From Channallabes apus (taxonomy: Eukaryota > Chordata > Actinopteri > Siluriformes > Clariidae): a stretch of DNA of 64,000 nucleotides. Shown one piece after another: positions 10,267-21,420 of the stretch (positions within the stretch are counted from its first letter, which is position 1; each line of letters opens with the position of its first letter). The notes under the pieces are model-generated. The model had not been told where the DNA came from. It saw only the letters and a list, made by a program, of their open reading frames with translations, and made no database searches. The stretch lies in the NCBI GenBank assembly GCA_030522415.1, contig CM060113.1, positions 5,924,967 to 5,988,966 of the forward strand, given 5' to 3'. The translations under genes were made by a program, and so were the position numbers.

Positions 10267-13101
10267 TAAAAAAAAAAGTTTATACTATATATAAATACAC
10301 TGACATTCAGTTGTTAAGAATGACCTCAATTTTAAATTCTCTTAAATTAATTCAACTTAATAAGAATAATAATAGACTTCTAGATTATGATATTATTTTT
10401 AATTGAAGTGTCTACTACATCCTTTTCACGGGTTACACGGTTTATTTTATTTTTATCCTCTCATGTGTATTTTATCCTTTTTTTTTAATCGATTTTATCG
10501 ATTAGTTGTTGCAGCCCTACATGCATTGCATTTCAATAAATTAAATAAATAAACTTTTGATGATATTCTAAGTAAATCAGTTCAAAAAGTGAAACTCGTA
10601 TATTATATAGATTCAGTACACACAGACTCATATCTTAAGTGTTTGTTTCTTGTAAAATAACATTTTTGATGATTATGACTTACAGCTAATCAAAACCCAA
10701 AATTCAGTATCTCTGAAAAATGTTTATATATATATATACTTAATATATACTTGTGTATATTACTTCATTTACATGTATTTTCCAAATGTTTTGATTATAG
10801 TGTTGGAAATTGGTAACGTTGTTAATATTTTTCAGTGGCTGGTGGATTATCTGCATTTACATTATTTCCGAGGGGAAAATGACTCCAGGGAGGATTAAGT
10901 TCATATGCCGAGGTGCCGCTGTACATTTAAGGACAAAAATACCATTACATCATGAGTTTCCTTGTTCTGTATTTGCTTCTGTGTGAAATTTCCTTACGCT
11001 AACAATTTACTGGTCAATTAAAAAAGAAAGAAATTACAAAGATTTATGAACTCATATAATGTAATCCATCAAACTACAGATTGGGATAGCAGCAAAGGAA
11101 AAAAAGTTAATAAAAATATAAAAAATCATCATAAGGAAAAATAAATTGCATGTTTTTATATCTTGTTAGGGAGCAAATAAATCCTGCAGCGTTTATTACA
11201 AAGGAAAAAGTCTTAATAGTTTCCATTCGGTTACAGAGATTAAGGTTAGGATTGGATTTACGTTTGGTGTGTGTGTGTGTGTGTGTATGCGTACAAATTT
11301 CTCTTCAAACTCAATAAAAGAAAAACATTTGAAAGAGTAAAAGTTTAACCATGTGTTTGAGGTTTTCAAACCAAAAGCCATGTGCAAAAGTTTCTGAATA
11401 TTCAAAGAGTCAAAGAGGGAAACGGAAACGTTCTTAATGCCGCTTTTGAAATAATAAAAAATAACTGATCCTGCGTACCCAGTGCGCTTTAAAGCAGTTT
11501 TGGAAATAACTTGTCCCTTTTCATCTAAATTAATAGAACTTTTCCTGACAAATATTTGGCCAGACCGATAACTACAGCCAGACTTCACATTCATTTACTC
11601 TGAATCGCTCTTATTGAAACTGACTTACAGCTGAGAGAGAAAGTATTAATGTTTTAAGCCATTTCTCAGGGGTTTCTCAACTTAAAAGAAATATATATTA
11701 ATAATATTAAACTTCCTATTATTGTTCGTTGTGTCGGATTTCACTCACTCTCGCACGTTTCTACATATCGTAGTGTTGAAACCTGAAAGGGAAGATTTTT
11801 GTCCATTTGATTTACACAAAACGGATAACATTTAACACTGACAAAGAGTTAATAAGCAAAAACTTTTTCATATTTTTGTTAATGGTGCACAAGTATTCAC
11901 CCCCATCACACACACACACACATTCAGGAGCTAACCTGCTTGCTAATCTTAATAGTCAGAAAGCCCCCCAGATTTGCAGTTGAGGGACGTCCCGTGCTAA
12001 TCTGACTCACACGGGGCAGCAGAATGTCGGCGATGATCTCACCCGAGTCTGGCTGCCAGAACACATCCGCAGCTCAGCTTCGATAAAACCACACGATTAA
12101 CCAGAGCCCTTAAAATCGACATGGCTTAGCGTTAACAGTTTTACGCTTGGTTCTTTTTTTCCTTTTCGTAAAGCGTAAAAAAAAAATCGCCCACTCTTCC
12201 AAAACACTTCCTTTAAATCTCTACACTGTGTTGATCCGTGAACCATAGCTTATTAGTAGCTACCCATAATGCATCAATCTAAACGTCTGATTAAAAACAG
12301 CCAGCAGTACCTCCCTTACTGCGATCTAACCAGCGTTTTCAATTTCCTGCTGTTTGTATTCATTATGCGTTAATCCTTTAAACATCAGACTTCCTGGAAG
12401 TATGTTCAAAATAAAGGAATGTCAGGCCAAGTACAGTATATAGGAAGTAGCCTGAAGGCAGGGGGAAGTACAGTACGTCCGCTGAATGGATTTAAAAGCT
12501 TCACCACAAGAGGTCAAATTTTCAGACAATGTTCCAAGTGATATCTTGACCAATCACTGCGCTTCCTGTGCAACAAATGTAAAGCAACATCATGCAAACA
12601 GCTCTCTTGATTCGAAAGAAAATGAATATTCTACTAATAATTATAAAAATAGTTCAATAGGAATAAAAATGCATCATTTCGAACAGTCTGACTCGATAGG
12701 AATGAATTTCAATCTGATTTAAAGGGTTGGTGCAACAAAAAATGGTGAATCGTGAATTTTTGATAAATTAGTCTAATTATTATATCAGAAAATTGGAGGT
12801 GGGCGTGGCTACATGAGTCCCTCAACAGAGCCAATCAATGCAATAGTTTACCGTGTATTGACAGAATGTGCGGAAGACATAGAACAAACAAATACATCAT
12901 AGCTTATTCCAAAAAAAGTAGACTATGAAAATTAAACCTTCAAAGATGAGTGAACAGATGTGTTTATTCTTCCTGCCGGAAGTTTAAAACCAGTTTGTCT
13001 CATACGTTCTGAAACCGCGGCGATAATAACGTAAACCTGTAAAGCGAAAAAGTAATGTAAAGCGCAGCTATGAGATGAAACACGGGACGTTAAAGCAGAC
13101 A

Positions 13102-13113
13102 TACAGTACAGTA
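13102..13113. other. Chained Tc1 excision-footprint candidate
   Basis: The sequence TACAGTACAGTA is two overlapping TACAGTA heptamers sharing a TA. Excision of a Tc1-type element with CAG...CTG ends leaves TA-CAG-TA. The new TA can be used again, which would give this chain. The match to the expected footprint is seen directly; its origin is inferred. Confidence 0.55.
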
Positions 13114-14271
13114 TCCGCAGCGGTCCAAGGTGAGGGTGTGTAAAGTACCTGAACTGAGAGCCCGGTGTGACAGAACAACCAGAGCGCTTTCACATTCATC
13201 TACAGCCCAGCAGCGCGCAAATGAAGATTCATCAACAATTAATTAAAGATTGTTGTTTGTATTACGTACTGTACAAATACAAGGAGGTCATAGATTGAAC
13301 TGTCCACATGTTTATTGTACAATAGTTAATGACAATTGGCAATCAATATATTATTGAGATGCTATGGAAATTTTTAATTGCTTATTTTTTATAGACATAC
13401 ATTAACTGCATGTAGAGATCTGAATCCTAACACAAACATGAAATTCTGACCTCGGCTCAAATAAAAAAATTTTGTCCAGACCTTTTAAATTTTAATTCGG
13501 TACCCCTGGTGTTTACCTTTGATAATCCGTACAATAGGTAAATATTAGTAATCCGATGAGCTACTTGTTTCTCTTATATGTTATAAGAATACTGATTGGC
13601 TCATATTTCATACAGAGTAAAGCATTTAACCAATCATAGATGATAATTAGTTCTTTTAACAATCATAAGGAGAAGGCAGGATTTATCAGAAAAGATGGAA
13701 ATCTTGAAATTGAAATAACCTCAAAGTAGAGGGAAAATTTCTTCTTCTTCTTCTCCTTCTTCCTCTTCTGTTCTATTTCTGGCAGATTAAACCCTTCGCT
13801 GCGAACAAACCACTTTGCTCATGTCAAAAACGTTACATTCTGATTAAATGCACATGTAAACATAGCGTGACTGGTGATGTAGACAGACGGCGGTGATTTT
13901 CTGTCGTCAAAAGATCTGCATGCTGTAATTAGACGCGGAGAACATCACACATTTACATATTTGTCTGTATCGCGACAAGTACTAATCTTAAGAGACAGCT
14001 GAAAGTGCATCATTTAATCCAGGAATGCCCTCACGCAGAGTTACAGGACAGCTGAACAAGCTCCGAGGAGACGAGCGCCTCTGGTGTGTGTACACGAGCA
14101 GACAGACGTCTGCGGTTCGCGAGTAGGACCCTGACTGACGAGCGAGAGACACCTGGAGAGCAGGGCTAATTACACCCGTGTGGAATTCAGACTATGATCG
14201 AGTGTGACACTATCAGGATTCCTCTAGTCTTGGCGCATGTGTTGCGCATCAACGTGTTATTAATGTTAACA

Positions 14272-14283
14272 TACAGTACTGTA
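14272..14283. other. Chained Tc1 excision-footprint candidate
   Basis: TACAGTACTGTA: the two alternative footprint forms (CAG and CTG) share one TA. It is a perfect palindrome, so chance origin as a simple palindrome cannot be excluded for this site alone. Confidence 0.5.
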
Positions 14284-14910
14284 TATGAATGTGTGTTCGT
14301 ACTGTATAGAGAACAGAATCTATTCAGTTCTAACGTAATAAATGTTGTATCGTTACATCACTGTTAAATTCTCAATTCCGCCTGGTCAGAAGACGTTGAT
14401 TAATTTTCTGCCGTAGCGGTCCTGGTAGGTGTATATTATGGCGCTCATTCGAACACTTTATCGTTTCTATAGTAACAGATAATCCATATAACCTAAACTT
14501 TGATATGGAGAAGTTTTTTGTAAGAAGATGTGTTCCTTTTAAGGAGCCTCCAGTTATCAACAATTAAGCAGAAATTTTAAAGGTTCCATATATTACTGTT
14601 TATAATTTATATTATAAAATATAAGTAATATATTAACACAGATCAGTGTTCCCTAAAGTGTGTGTGTAAAATACCCCGTAGATACCAGCAGAGCTAAAAA
14701 GCAAGTGTGTGTGGGGTTGGGGGGGAGGGGACTTCTTATATGAGGTCACAATAGGGGAAAATCTAATCAGCTTGTTTAAACCCGACCATACAGGGTGTAC
14801 CCCGCCTAGCACCCGACCATCACCGAGCCAATCCATCACCGCGCACACAAGCACACACACACACACACACTGACACTGATTAGCATACTCTGCATGTCAT
14901 CGGAATGTAC

Positions 14911-15014
14911 CCTGAGGAAACCCACCAAGCACAGGGAGAACATGTAAACATACAGACCTGAAGGTGGGATTTGAACCCTTGACCCTGCTGGTGCATGGAT
15001 GCAGTGCTACAGCA
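14911..15014 (-). repeat. SINE fragment
   Basis: CCTGAGGAAACCCACCAAGC and GGGAGAACATG match the reverse complement of the 'GCTTGGTGGGTTTCCTC...CATGTTCTCCC' block of the SINE family. They are followed by a decayed head (GGATTTGAACCC as a weak B box). Both ends are lost. Confidence 0.6.
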
Positions 15015-16162
15015 TTATTCAAGGAATTAAAAAAGTCGTTTAATTTAGTTTAGCGTGTTAACTAGATAAAAGTCCAAACAAAGAACATTCAGTGTTGGGG
15101 AAAATCAGTCACTCATTAAAAAGAAAAAAGAAAATCTTTGTTACATCATCATATTTTTAAAGCTGTGTTTTAATACGTGATTAAATAAAATAAGTAAAGT
15201 ATGTCGAGATGTGTTTAGCTGTAAAGTGAAGCGCCGAGTCGTGTGTGTGTGTGTGTGTGCACGTGAGTAACTCTCACATGGACTCGACCTGAATGGCAAT
15301 TCGGAACCGGGCGATGTTATCGTCTGTGGTTATTGGTTACAGTTGGGACGCCGTAATCACATTAACCAGACCTTTCCTGTTCTCACAGGATCCATTCCGC
15401 CTGTACTGCTTACGCCCTGCATCTGACCTGCGCTTTCAATTTTAGAAACATTTGTAGGAATTATAATGAATGAAAGCAGCTGATTAAAGTCATATGGAGG
15501 TTAACCCCGCCCCTCGATCTCAGCCTAACTTGCGTCTCCGTCAGTCGAGAGCGTCGCAGCACCACAGAATTAAGAAAGTCGACTTTGGGCTGCAGTTGAG
15601 TCGTTACCATTTAACACGACGGATGATTTTGATTTATACAGTAATTTGTGTCCTGTTTCATAAATAATCTGGGTTTGTGGGGGTTCATAACAAATAGTCT
15701 ATAGAAATAAAAACAGTAGTTAGTTGCAACTTTATTTTGCAAAACATTTTTAACTTTATATACAGTATGAGTGAACAAACCAAAAATGCAAAAGGCGCTC
15801 GAGGCTAAATCTGCACTGCTGGTGATCGAGCTCAGGTTATGTTCCACTACGATGTGCTCGGGATTAAAGCTTTAATGACAGGTGATGATGATCGGCGTGA
15901 ACCGGGTGTCTCCGCCTGTGATCCTGTGTACACAGTAACGTGTGAATGCGTGCCGTCCGTGGCGTCGGCTTACACGCACACAGCATGAACCGGAGAGCGG
16001 ACAGACAGGGGTAGATCACTACAGACATGTCAGTGCCTGAGGAAGGTTTGGGACCTGTGTTCACACACACTTACATATTTACACACTTACACACACAAAC
16101 ACCTGACACACTATGTTATGAGCTGAGCATTAACTGCCAGCTGGAGGAAGGTGGAGGCTCGA

Positions 16163-16193
<31 letters not shown>

Positions 16194-16436
16194 CGAGAGA
16201 GAGAGAGCGAGAGAGAGAGAGTGTGTGTGTACTGTATGAGTGTGATTGATGGCCAGGCATGCGCGCATATCGTGAAACTGAATCTCACGGAGCAGAGAAG
16301 CCGGAGGGAGTTCGGTCTGAGGGTACGGGCCGGGCATTACTGACCACACTGTCACATCTATTCTTTGCCTCTCACTGTGCATCTGTCTATCTATCTATCC
16401 CTCAATATTAGGATATTATTGATTTTATTAATATGC
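15015..16436. other. Non-coding stretch with simple repeats
   Basis: GT runs lie at about 15240-15260, and a compound GT/GA run at 16163-16231. TACAGTA/TACTGTA heptamers occur near 15648, 15762 and 16230. No gene recognised. Confidence 0.45.
16163..16231. repeat. Compound (GT)n(GA)n microsatellite
   Basis: GT units, then GA units interrupted by GAGC, then GT units again. ORFs crossing it on both strands (16027-16239 plus, 16116-16382 minus) are low-complexity artefacts. Confidence 0.9.
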
Positions 16437-17470
16437 GGAGTGTTCAAGTCAAACCGGGACTTTTGATTGTACTACACAGTTATGAAAGTATAAACTCTCC
16501 TTATTTCTCTATATACAGTGGAACCTCGGGTTATGAGCGTAATTCGTTCCGGAAGCGGGCTCATAAACCAAATTGAATTGTCTCATAAGAAAGAATGGAA
16601 ACTCAATTTATTCGTTAATACATAAATACATAAAAATTATTAATATAAAATAAAAATAAAACAAATTAACCTGCACTTTACCTTTAAAAAAAAGTAAAAA
16701 TAAATCCTGACAGATAAGTGTTTCCGTTTGTGCACGCAGGCGCTGTGTGTGTGTATAATGTACGTGCACACACACACACACATTAACGGAGAGACTGTTT
16801 TATCTGGAAAATTAGCAAGGAACATTGTTAATCACACTCGCGTGAGCACATTCTAACGGAATCACTGCTGTAAAGTAAAAAAACAAAAAAATTAACCTGC
16901 CCTTTACCTGTGAAAAGAATCGCGACAGAGCAGAGTTTCTGTGTAAGACAGAGAGTGTGTGTGTCTGTATGTGTGTGTGAAGCTGAGAGGAGGAGAGGGT
17001 GGGAGGGGGTCTGTAAAGGCGAGAGAGTGTGTGTGTGATCACGTGACGCTCGGTGTCAAAACAAGATGCGCATGCGTGATAGATGGTACCAAGACAATGC
17101 TCGTTTTCCAAATCAATATTTATAAAAAATCTTTGCTCGTCTTGCGGAACACTCGTAAACGACGTTACTCGCGATCTGAGGTTCCACTGTAATCCCATAA
17201 TGCACTTATCCCAGTGTTTCACTTGTGCTTGGATACCATCAAGGTAGAACGTTTTCTCAGTACATCAGAACCAGGATCTGACTGCCTGCGTCATCTATGA
17301 AACACTGGCCTCCCAGGAACTCCTCGAATGCCTCAAACATGTGGAAATGGATTAGAGTGAATCCAGGACTGTGCTGTGGATGTGGTGCTAACTCCCAGCC
17401 AAATTCCTGTAATGTGCAAGTGGTGTTAGTGAGCAGTGAGACATCTTGCATTGTCCTGCGATAACAGAAC
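16437..17470 (-). pseudogene. Decayed mariner element with transposase C-terminal remnant, split by a MITE
   Basis: The left end carries GTTCAAGTCAAACCGGGACT, the terminal repeat also seen at both ends of the copy at 58848-59443. On the minus strand, 17257-17451 still translates to a mariner transposase C-terminal stretch, including LQEFGWELAPHPQHSPG then FEEFLGGQCF. In active mariners this region reads roughly 'HPPYSPDLAPSD..LF..L..FL.G..F'. Here the SPD aspartate is Gly and the final catalytic Asp position is lost, so it is dead. A separate 674-bp MITE (16516-17189) interrupts it. The right (5') end is missing. Confidence 0.75.
16516..17189. mobile_element. Tc1/mariner-type MITE, 674 bp, inserted in mariner remnant
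   Basis: The ends are CAGTGGAACCTCGGGTTATG on the left and, on the minus strand, CAGTGGAACCTCAGATCGCG on the right, flanked by TA at 16514-16515 and 17190-17191. No transposase is present. The interior holds CA/GT runs. The mariner copy at 58848-59443 keeps the uninterrupted target 'TTTCTCTATATAATCCC' (TA at 58913-58914), which joins the two flanks here exactly. Insertion at TA with duplication is thus shown within the window. A second partial copy lies at 35045-35515 (-). CAG termini are the type that would leave TACAGTA footprints. Confidence 0.9.
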
Positions 17471-17514
17471 GCAGTTTGTCATCAATCCAGGTTGTTTTTC
17501 CATTAATGGAAAGG

Positions 17515-17605
17515 TCCATTACAGGAGTTCCTGGGAGGCCGGGGTTTCAGACATGAAGCAGGCAGTCGGATCATGGCTCCGGTGTACTGAGAAAACTTTG
17601 TTCAT
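17515..17605 (+). repeat. Inverted fragment of the same mariner family
   Basis: Read on the minus strand, this stretch (TTTTCTCAGTACACCGGAGC ... CCTCCCAGGAACTCCTGTAA) matches 17252-17330 on the plus strand. The two fragments form an imperfect inverted repeat about 180 bp apart. It may be a rearranged part of the neighbouring mariner or a second truncated copy. Confidence 0.7.
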
Positions 17606-18742
17606 AGTAGTAGTGATTGTTCATGAAGTCAGAAAGTCCTTCTGCATTACAAAACCCTGACTAATTTAACATTATTGCTTTTGTAACCTAAAAGTATATG
17701 AATATGAATATAAAATACACTGACTTATTTTGAGTCTTAACATTAACTGATTCTCTCTCTCTCTCCCTCTCTCTCTCCCTGTCTGTAATGTCCCCGTCCC
17801 ACCTGCTGTCCTCCATCAGGTACGTCCCTCATTTCTTATCTCTAGCTCTCAGTCTCTTTCAGCAGCTGCCTATCAGTATGAGTTCATAACGCCGAGATCC
17901 AGAGCATCCACTCGCCATCTGGACTCTGTCCATGACCTCGTCACCACGCTAAAGGTCCTCCAGCATGTGAACGAGGGCAGAGATTCTTACAGTGGTCTCA
18001 CCCCGTGTGTTACTGACATTAGAACACTGACCTGTTACAGTATGTACACTGCGTCAAACACTTCTCACAGTCCTGAGGAGCGCTGACGCTGAAAGCACTC
18101 AAGATATTAGTTTACAGTTCTCCGTTGTTAACTGAGAGAAATGCTAGGTTTAAAAACTGGTGACATTCATAATAATAATAATAAAAAAAAACCCCGCTAA
18201 AATATATTTAATAATAAGGTTGTGTAATTCTTGCTGGTTGTTTGGAAAACTTGTATTCATACACAATTCCGTCTCATATCTAGAACAGTGAGACTGAGTT
18301 AGGTTTATTAGACCTTAACAAGAATTCAAGATCATCATTAAGACATTTTATTGCCTAGTAACTAACTCAACTAGCTCAAACCCAGATCCTCAGATCAACA
18401 ACCTCTACAGCCTCAGCTTAGTAACTACTGTAGGTTTACGGTCCTGAGTTTATTTTACTGTATGTTGAAACCTGGGCGACCTTTTAATAGTTATGAGACA
18501 ATAACTTCTTTAAGACGACAGATTTTAAAATCATTCGATGGGACAAGATTAGAACTTTTATCATGATGGTCCAGGGTCAGTGTACTGTATCTGACACCCC
18601 TGATCTCTAAAAGAAACGCTAGCAAACTTAAGGCTAATCACGCTAGACATGCTATCTTTAACAGAGCAGCTGAACACGCTTGGAGGAGACACAAACAGAC
18701 ACCTGTGATTGATTAGCGTCATTGTGACAAGTGAGGGAACAT
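17606..18742. other. Non-coding stretch, no gene recognised
   Basis: A CT-rich tract at about 17752-17815 ends in CATCAG followed by GTACGT, which resembles splice signals, but no coding exon fits on either side. TACAGTA/TACTGTA heptamers lie near 18032, 18427, 18458 and 18582. Confidence 0.4.
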
Positions 18743-19392
18743 TTCAATTCAATTCAATTTTATTTGTATAGCGCTTTTAACAATTGACATTGTCGCAAAG
18801 CAGCTTTACACAATCAAAAGAATTATTTAAGTTTGTATGGAATGTGAATGTGTATGAATCAAAATGTTCAGATAGTCGCTGGTGAGCAAGCCGAGGGCGA
18901 CAGTGGCAAGGAAAAACTCCCTGAGACGGTAATAGGACGAAACCTTGAGAGGAACCAGACTCAACAGGGAACCCATCCTCATCTGGGTGAAACAGAAGCT
19001 GGAAATGATCTGCATTTATACAGTGTTAAGTGTTAGGTTCAGCTATAATAGTTGATGTTAATTGATGTTATAATAGTTGATGTAAAATGGAGTCCAGTAG
19101 TTATTGGAGACTCAGATAGACTTGTAGGAAGTTCCAGTCCTGAACTATCGAACTGTCAAGTCCTCAGAGAAACAGCTGCCAACACCAGTCGAGGCCAGAA
19201 CCGTCTTCTAGGTAGAGAGAATCATCCCCAGACACCAGACGCATCCCAAAGAGACACACGGGGCATCCATGTGACGAGATCTCCAACCAGAAGTAGGGCG
19301 CCATTTCAGTTCTGTTGTCCATCAGTGGAAGCGTGTGGCCTGGTCTTCACCAACAGGGTGGACTCCCATGCCATGCTGTTAACGTCATCATG
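18743..19392 (+). repeat. Long copy of an unclassified dispersed repeat ('GCGCTTTTAACAATTGACAT' family)
   Basis: It starts with ATTCA repeats, then TTATTTGTATAGCGCTTTTA and GCAAAGCAGCTTTACA. Further along it carries GGCGACAGTGGCAAGG, AAAAACTCCCTGAGACGG and GAGGAACCAGACTCAACAGG. The same landmarks in the same order occur at 28966-29505. A third copy starts at 49168, and a minus-strand fragment lies at 26774-26848. ORFs within it (18848-19036, 19052-19393) have no recognisable domain. Similar sequence is widespread in teleost genomes; I cannot assign the class. Confidence 0.8.
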
Positions 19393-19864
19393 AAAACAAT
19401 GACAAATGTTTTTTATAGAGTAATTCTTTGTACATGGTTTTCTTAATTTCTTAGATATAAACGATTCCGCACTGAAGCTTCCGCATGGTTCAACAAAAAC
19501 GCATTTTTATGGTGCTACATCTGTCACTCAACCGGCACGCTCACTGTCAAGTTGAGGTGTTTAAGGGCGGTAAAACATCGCCGTTTCTTTATAATCCTAC
19601 AGGTGGCGCTCTCTGAACTATTTATGCTTTAATACCATGTGGTAGGAGTGAATTATTGGTTAAGTTTGATTAGACATAATAATTATGGATTACAGAGATA
19701 TGCGCTGCTCAGTTAAATGTTAGACTTGTGTATTTGAAGCTAATTTGTTTTGTTTTTAATTGAGAAAACGAATGTTATAAAGAACGGACTACATTTAATT
19801 AAACATTAACTTTTTCCAAAGGTTTAAAATTATAACAAAATCTGTTTTTAATAATGAATCAGGA
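19393..19864. other. Non-coding stretch, nothing recognised
   Basis: No coding sequence or repeat recognised. Confidence 0.4.
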
Positions 19865-20165
19865 TTTTTCTCAGATTTTCTCCCTAATTTAGTTGTATCC
19901 AATTCCTCCCCGCCACTAGGGGGCTCCCTATTAAGGCTACTACTACCACTCAGTCGGGAGCGCCTAAGACTATCACGTGTTTTCACAGACGCCCCTGATT
20001 GGCTGAAGAGCCGTGATTAATGTGGGAGCACTAAGTACCTCTCACCCCTCCCCTCTGAGAGAGCTCGGCCAATCAGCTCTCTCGAGACCTCCGGCTGTGA
20101 GAGGTTACAGTATCGCTCTTACTCGCGATTTCCAGATGACAGGACGAGCACTTTACCACTGCGCA
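19865..20165 (-). repeat. Putative tRNA-derived SINE of a second family
   Basis: On the minus strand the sequence starts GCGCAGTGGTAAAGTGCTCG, resembling a tRNA A box, followed by a weak B-box region (GCGAGTAAGAGCG). It ends with GGGGAGGAATTGGATACAAC and AGGGAGAAAATCTGAG, a tail type common in fish SINEs. The TACAGTA near 20107 lies inside it. Family assignment is inference. Confidence 0.5.
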
Positions 20166-21099
20166 GAATCAGGATATTTATAAAATCGTGATATTTATGA
20201 ACCGGCAGGGAGGTATGGTGATAATATGGTGATTCCCATTCCTACTTACTGCACTAATTAACATAAACAAATCATAATCTTCAGCATTAATAAGCTATAA
20301 GTATGTGTACATCTGCCTTAAAACATCAAAGGTTAGAGGTGAAACGGTTGGCCAGCCAGTAGCTCCGGTACGGCGAGTAACCGCTCAGTGAAGTCCATGT
20401 GACCTGATCATTAGGAGTTTCATCTATCTGGTGGCATGATGATGGTTCAGGAGCGCCGTGCACTCTGTTTACAATCTTCACTACTACAGAATCCGTGTCA
20501 TCACATTCAGGCTGATGTCAACTAACTGTCAGAGCAGAGCGAGCGTCGATCCTCGTCTTGTGTTCCTGCTGCTCCATATGGGAGTGATTTCTGCTGCTAG
20601 ACGGGGTCAGGTCTCAGCCGTGCCTCTGTTATTCTGCTCCGCTCAGAGCTGCGGGTCTGTGTGACTCTACAGTTGTTCACCCTCTGCTTAGGGACCAACA
20701 TTTCCTCTGCCCTGTGACTCATGGGAAATTAATCATGCTCTGAAAGCAACATGGATCTGTCTCCTTAATGAGCATGAATCATAGTTAAACGTGCTGCACA
20801 CACACTGCCGCCGTTAGCACACACTGCCGTTTTCCTACTCACTGGGTAATGGAGGGAGGGGTTTTTGTTGTTGTTGTTGCTTTGAAGAGGATAACATTAA
20901 TATAGAGAGGATCATGTCAGTCATGGAGCAGCTGAAATGAATGAGTTCCCATCATGAACGATTGGAAATTTTAAAGGTTGTAAAATAAACAACAAAAAAA
21001 AAAACTCAATAGTTGTAGAAAGACTATTTTTTTACAACCATTATTATTATTATTATGATTATTATTATTATATATTTATTGAGTGAATATTGGGTTAAT
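20166..21099. other. Non-coding stretch with short trinucleotide runs
   Basis: A GTT run lies near 20867-20879 and an ATT run near 21040-21075. No gene recognised. Confidence 0.4.
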
Positions 21100-21420
21100 G
21101 GCTCTTTGGTCTCAGAATACTGACTTTAAAGGTCAACTTAAGTCGTTTCACTTTAATCTGACTTTTGAATCTGATTTAACTTTTTTTTTTGAGCTCTGAC
21201 TTTAATTTCAGAATTTCTAACTTTCTTCCCTAGAATTATGACTTTATTCTCAGAATTCTGAATTTAATTTAAAAATTGTGTCTTTTTTTCAAAAAAACTT
21301 TTTTTTTTTCTTCAAAATTTTCACTTTATTATTCTCAGAATTTTGGAAACAACTTCAGTGAAAATCATCTAACGTTGGTTCCTTACAGGCAACACATACT
21401 TCTGACTTTAAACTCAAAAT
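21100..21420. repeat. Degenerate ~20-bp minisatellite
   Basis: Repeated variants of CTCAGAATTCTGACTTTAAT, for example CTCAGAATACTGACTTTAAA, CTCAGAATTCTGAATTTAAT and CTTTATTATTCTCAGAATTT. Strongly decayed. The ORF at 21276-21476 overlaps it and is not a gene. Confidence 0.65.

Larger units (their letters stand above)
9716..10519. mobile_element. Non-autonomous hAT element (MITE) with 8-bp target duplication
   Basis: The ends are TAGGGCTGCAACTAACGATA on the left and, on the minus strand, TAGGGCTGCAACAACTAATC on the right. The flanks are CATGTATT (9708-9715) and CATGCATT (10520-10527), an 8-bp target duplication with one mismatch, which is a hAT hallmark. No transposase is present. The two arms fold back: GTCAACTTGCCATCTGCA near 9877-9893 is the complement of GCAGATGGCAAGTTGAC near 10160-10177. 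Each arm has its own AT-rich microsatellite beside this point. A stretch near 9782-9830 (GGATAAAAGCTAAACGCTT) is repeated near 9976-10015 (GGATAAAAGCTAGACGCTT), so part of the arm was duplicated. Confidence 0.85.
9441..10923. mobile_element. Tc1/mariner-type MITE carrying a nested hAT MITE
   Basis: The left end reads TA-CTGTGGTACCTCGGCGTA at 9441, and the right end read on the minus strand is TA-CAGCGGCACCTCGGCATA at 10923. The ends are therefore terminal inverted repeats flanked by TA dinucleotides. The inside has no transposase. The right part (about 10740-10923) is similar to 32960-33198, including ATTATAGTGTTGGAAATTGG. The left part, including AAAGCAGCCGGTGCCA, matches about 32883-32930. 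About 800 bp of the interior is a separate younger hAT-like insertion (9716-10519). Confidence 0.7.
10924..14910. other. Non-coding stretch, no gene recognised
   Basis: Holds a short GT run (about 11266-11287) and a TTC-rich run (about 13740-13768). TACAGTA/TACTGTA heptamers lie at 12432-12438, 12469-12475, 13102-13113 (chain), near 13266, at 14272-14283 (chain) and near 14299. ORFs such as 11196-11594 (-) and 12486-12722 (+) have no recognisable domain. Confidence 0.45.

Noticed and set aside
10740..10923. Comparison with 32940-33198 as a further footprint test (TACAGTA near 32966)
   Set aside because: The AT-rich stretch aligns in more than one way, so the presence or absence of the extra bases cannot be decided by eye.
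17752..17830. Polypyrimidine tract plus CATCAG-GTACGT as a splice site
   Set aside because: Frames on both sides contain stops and encode nothing recognisable; a chance motif in a CT-rich repeat is more likely.
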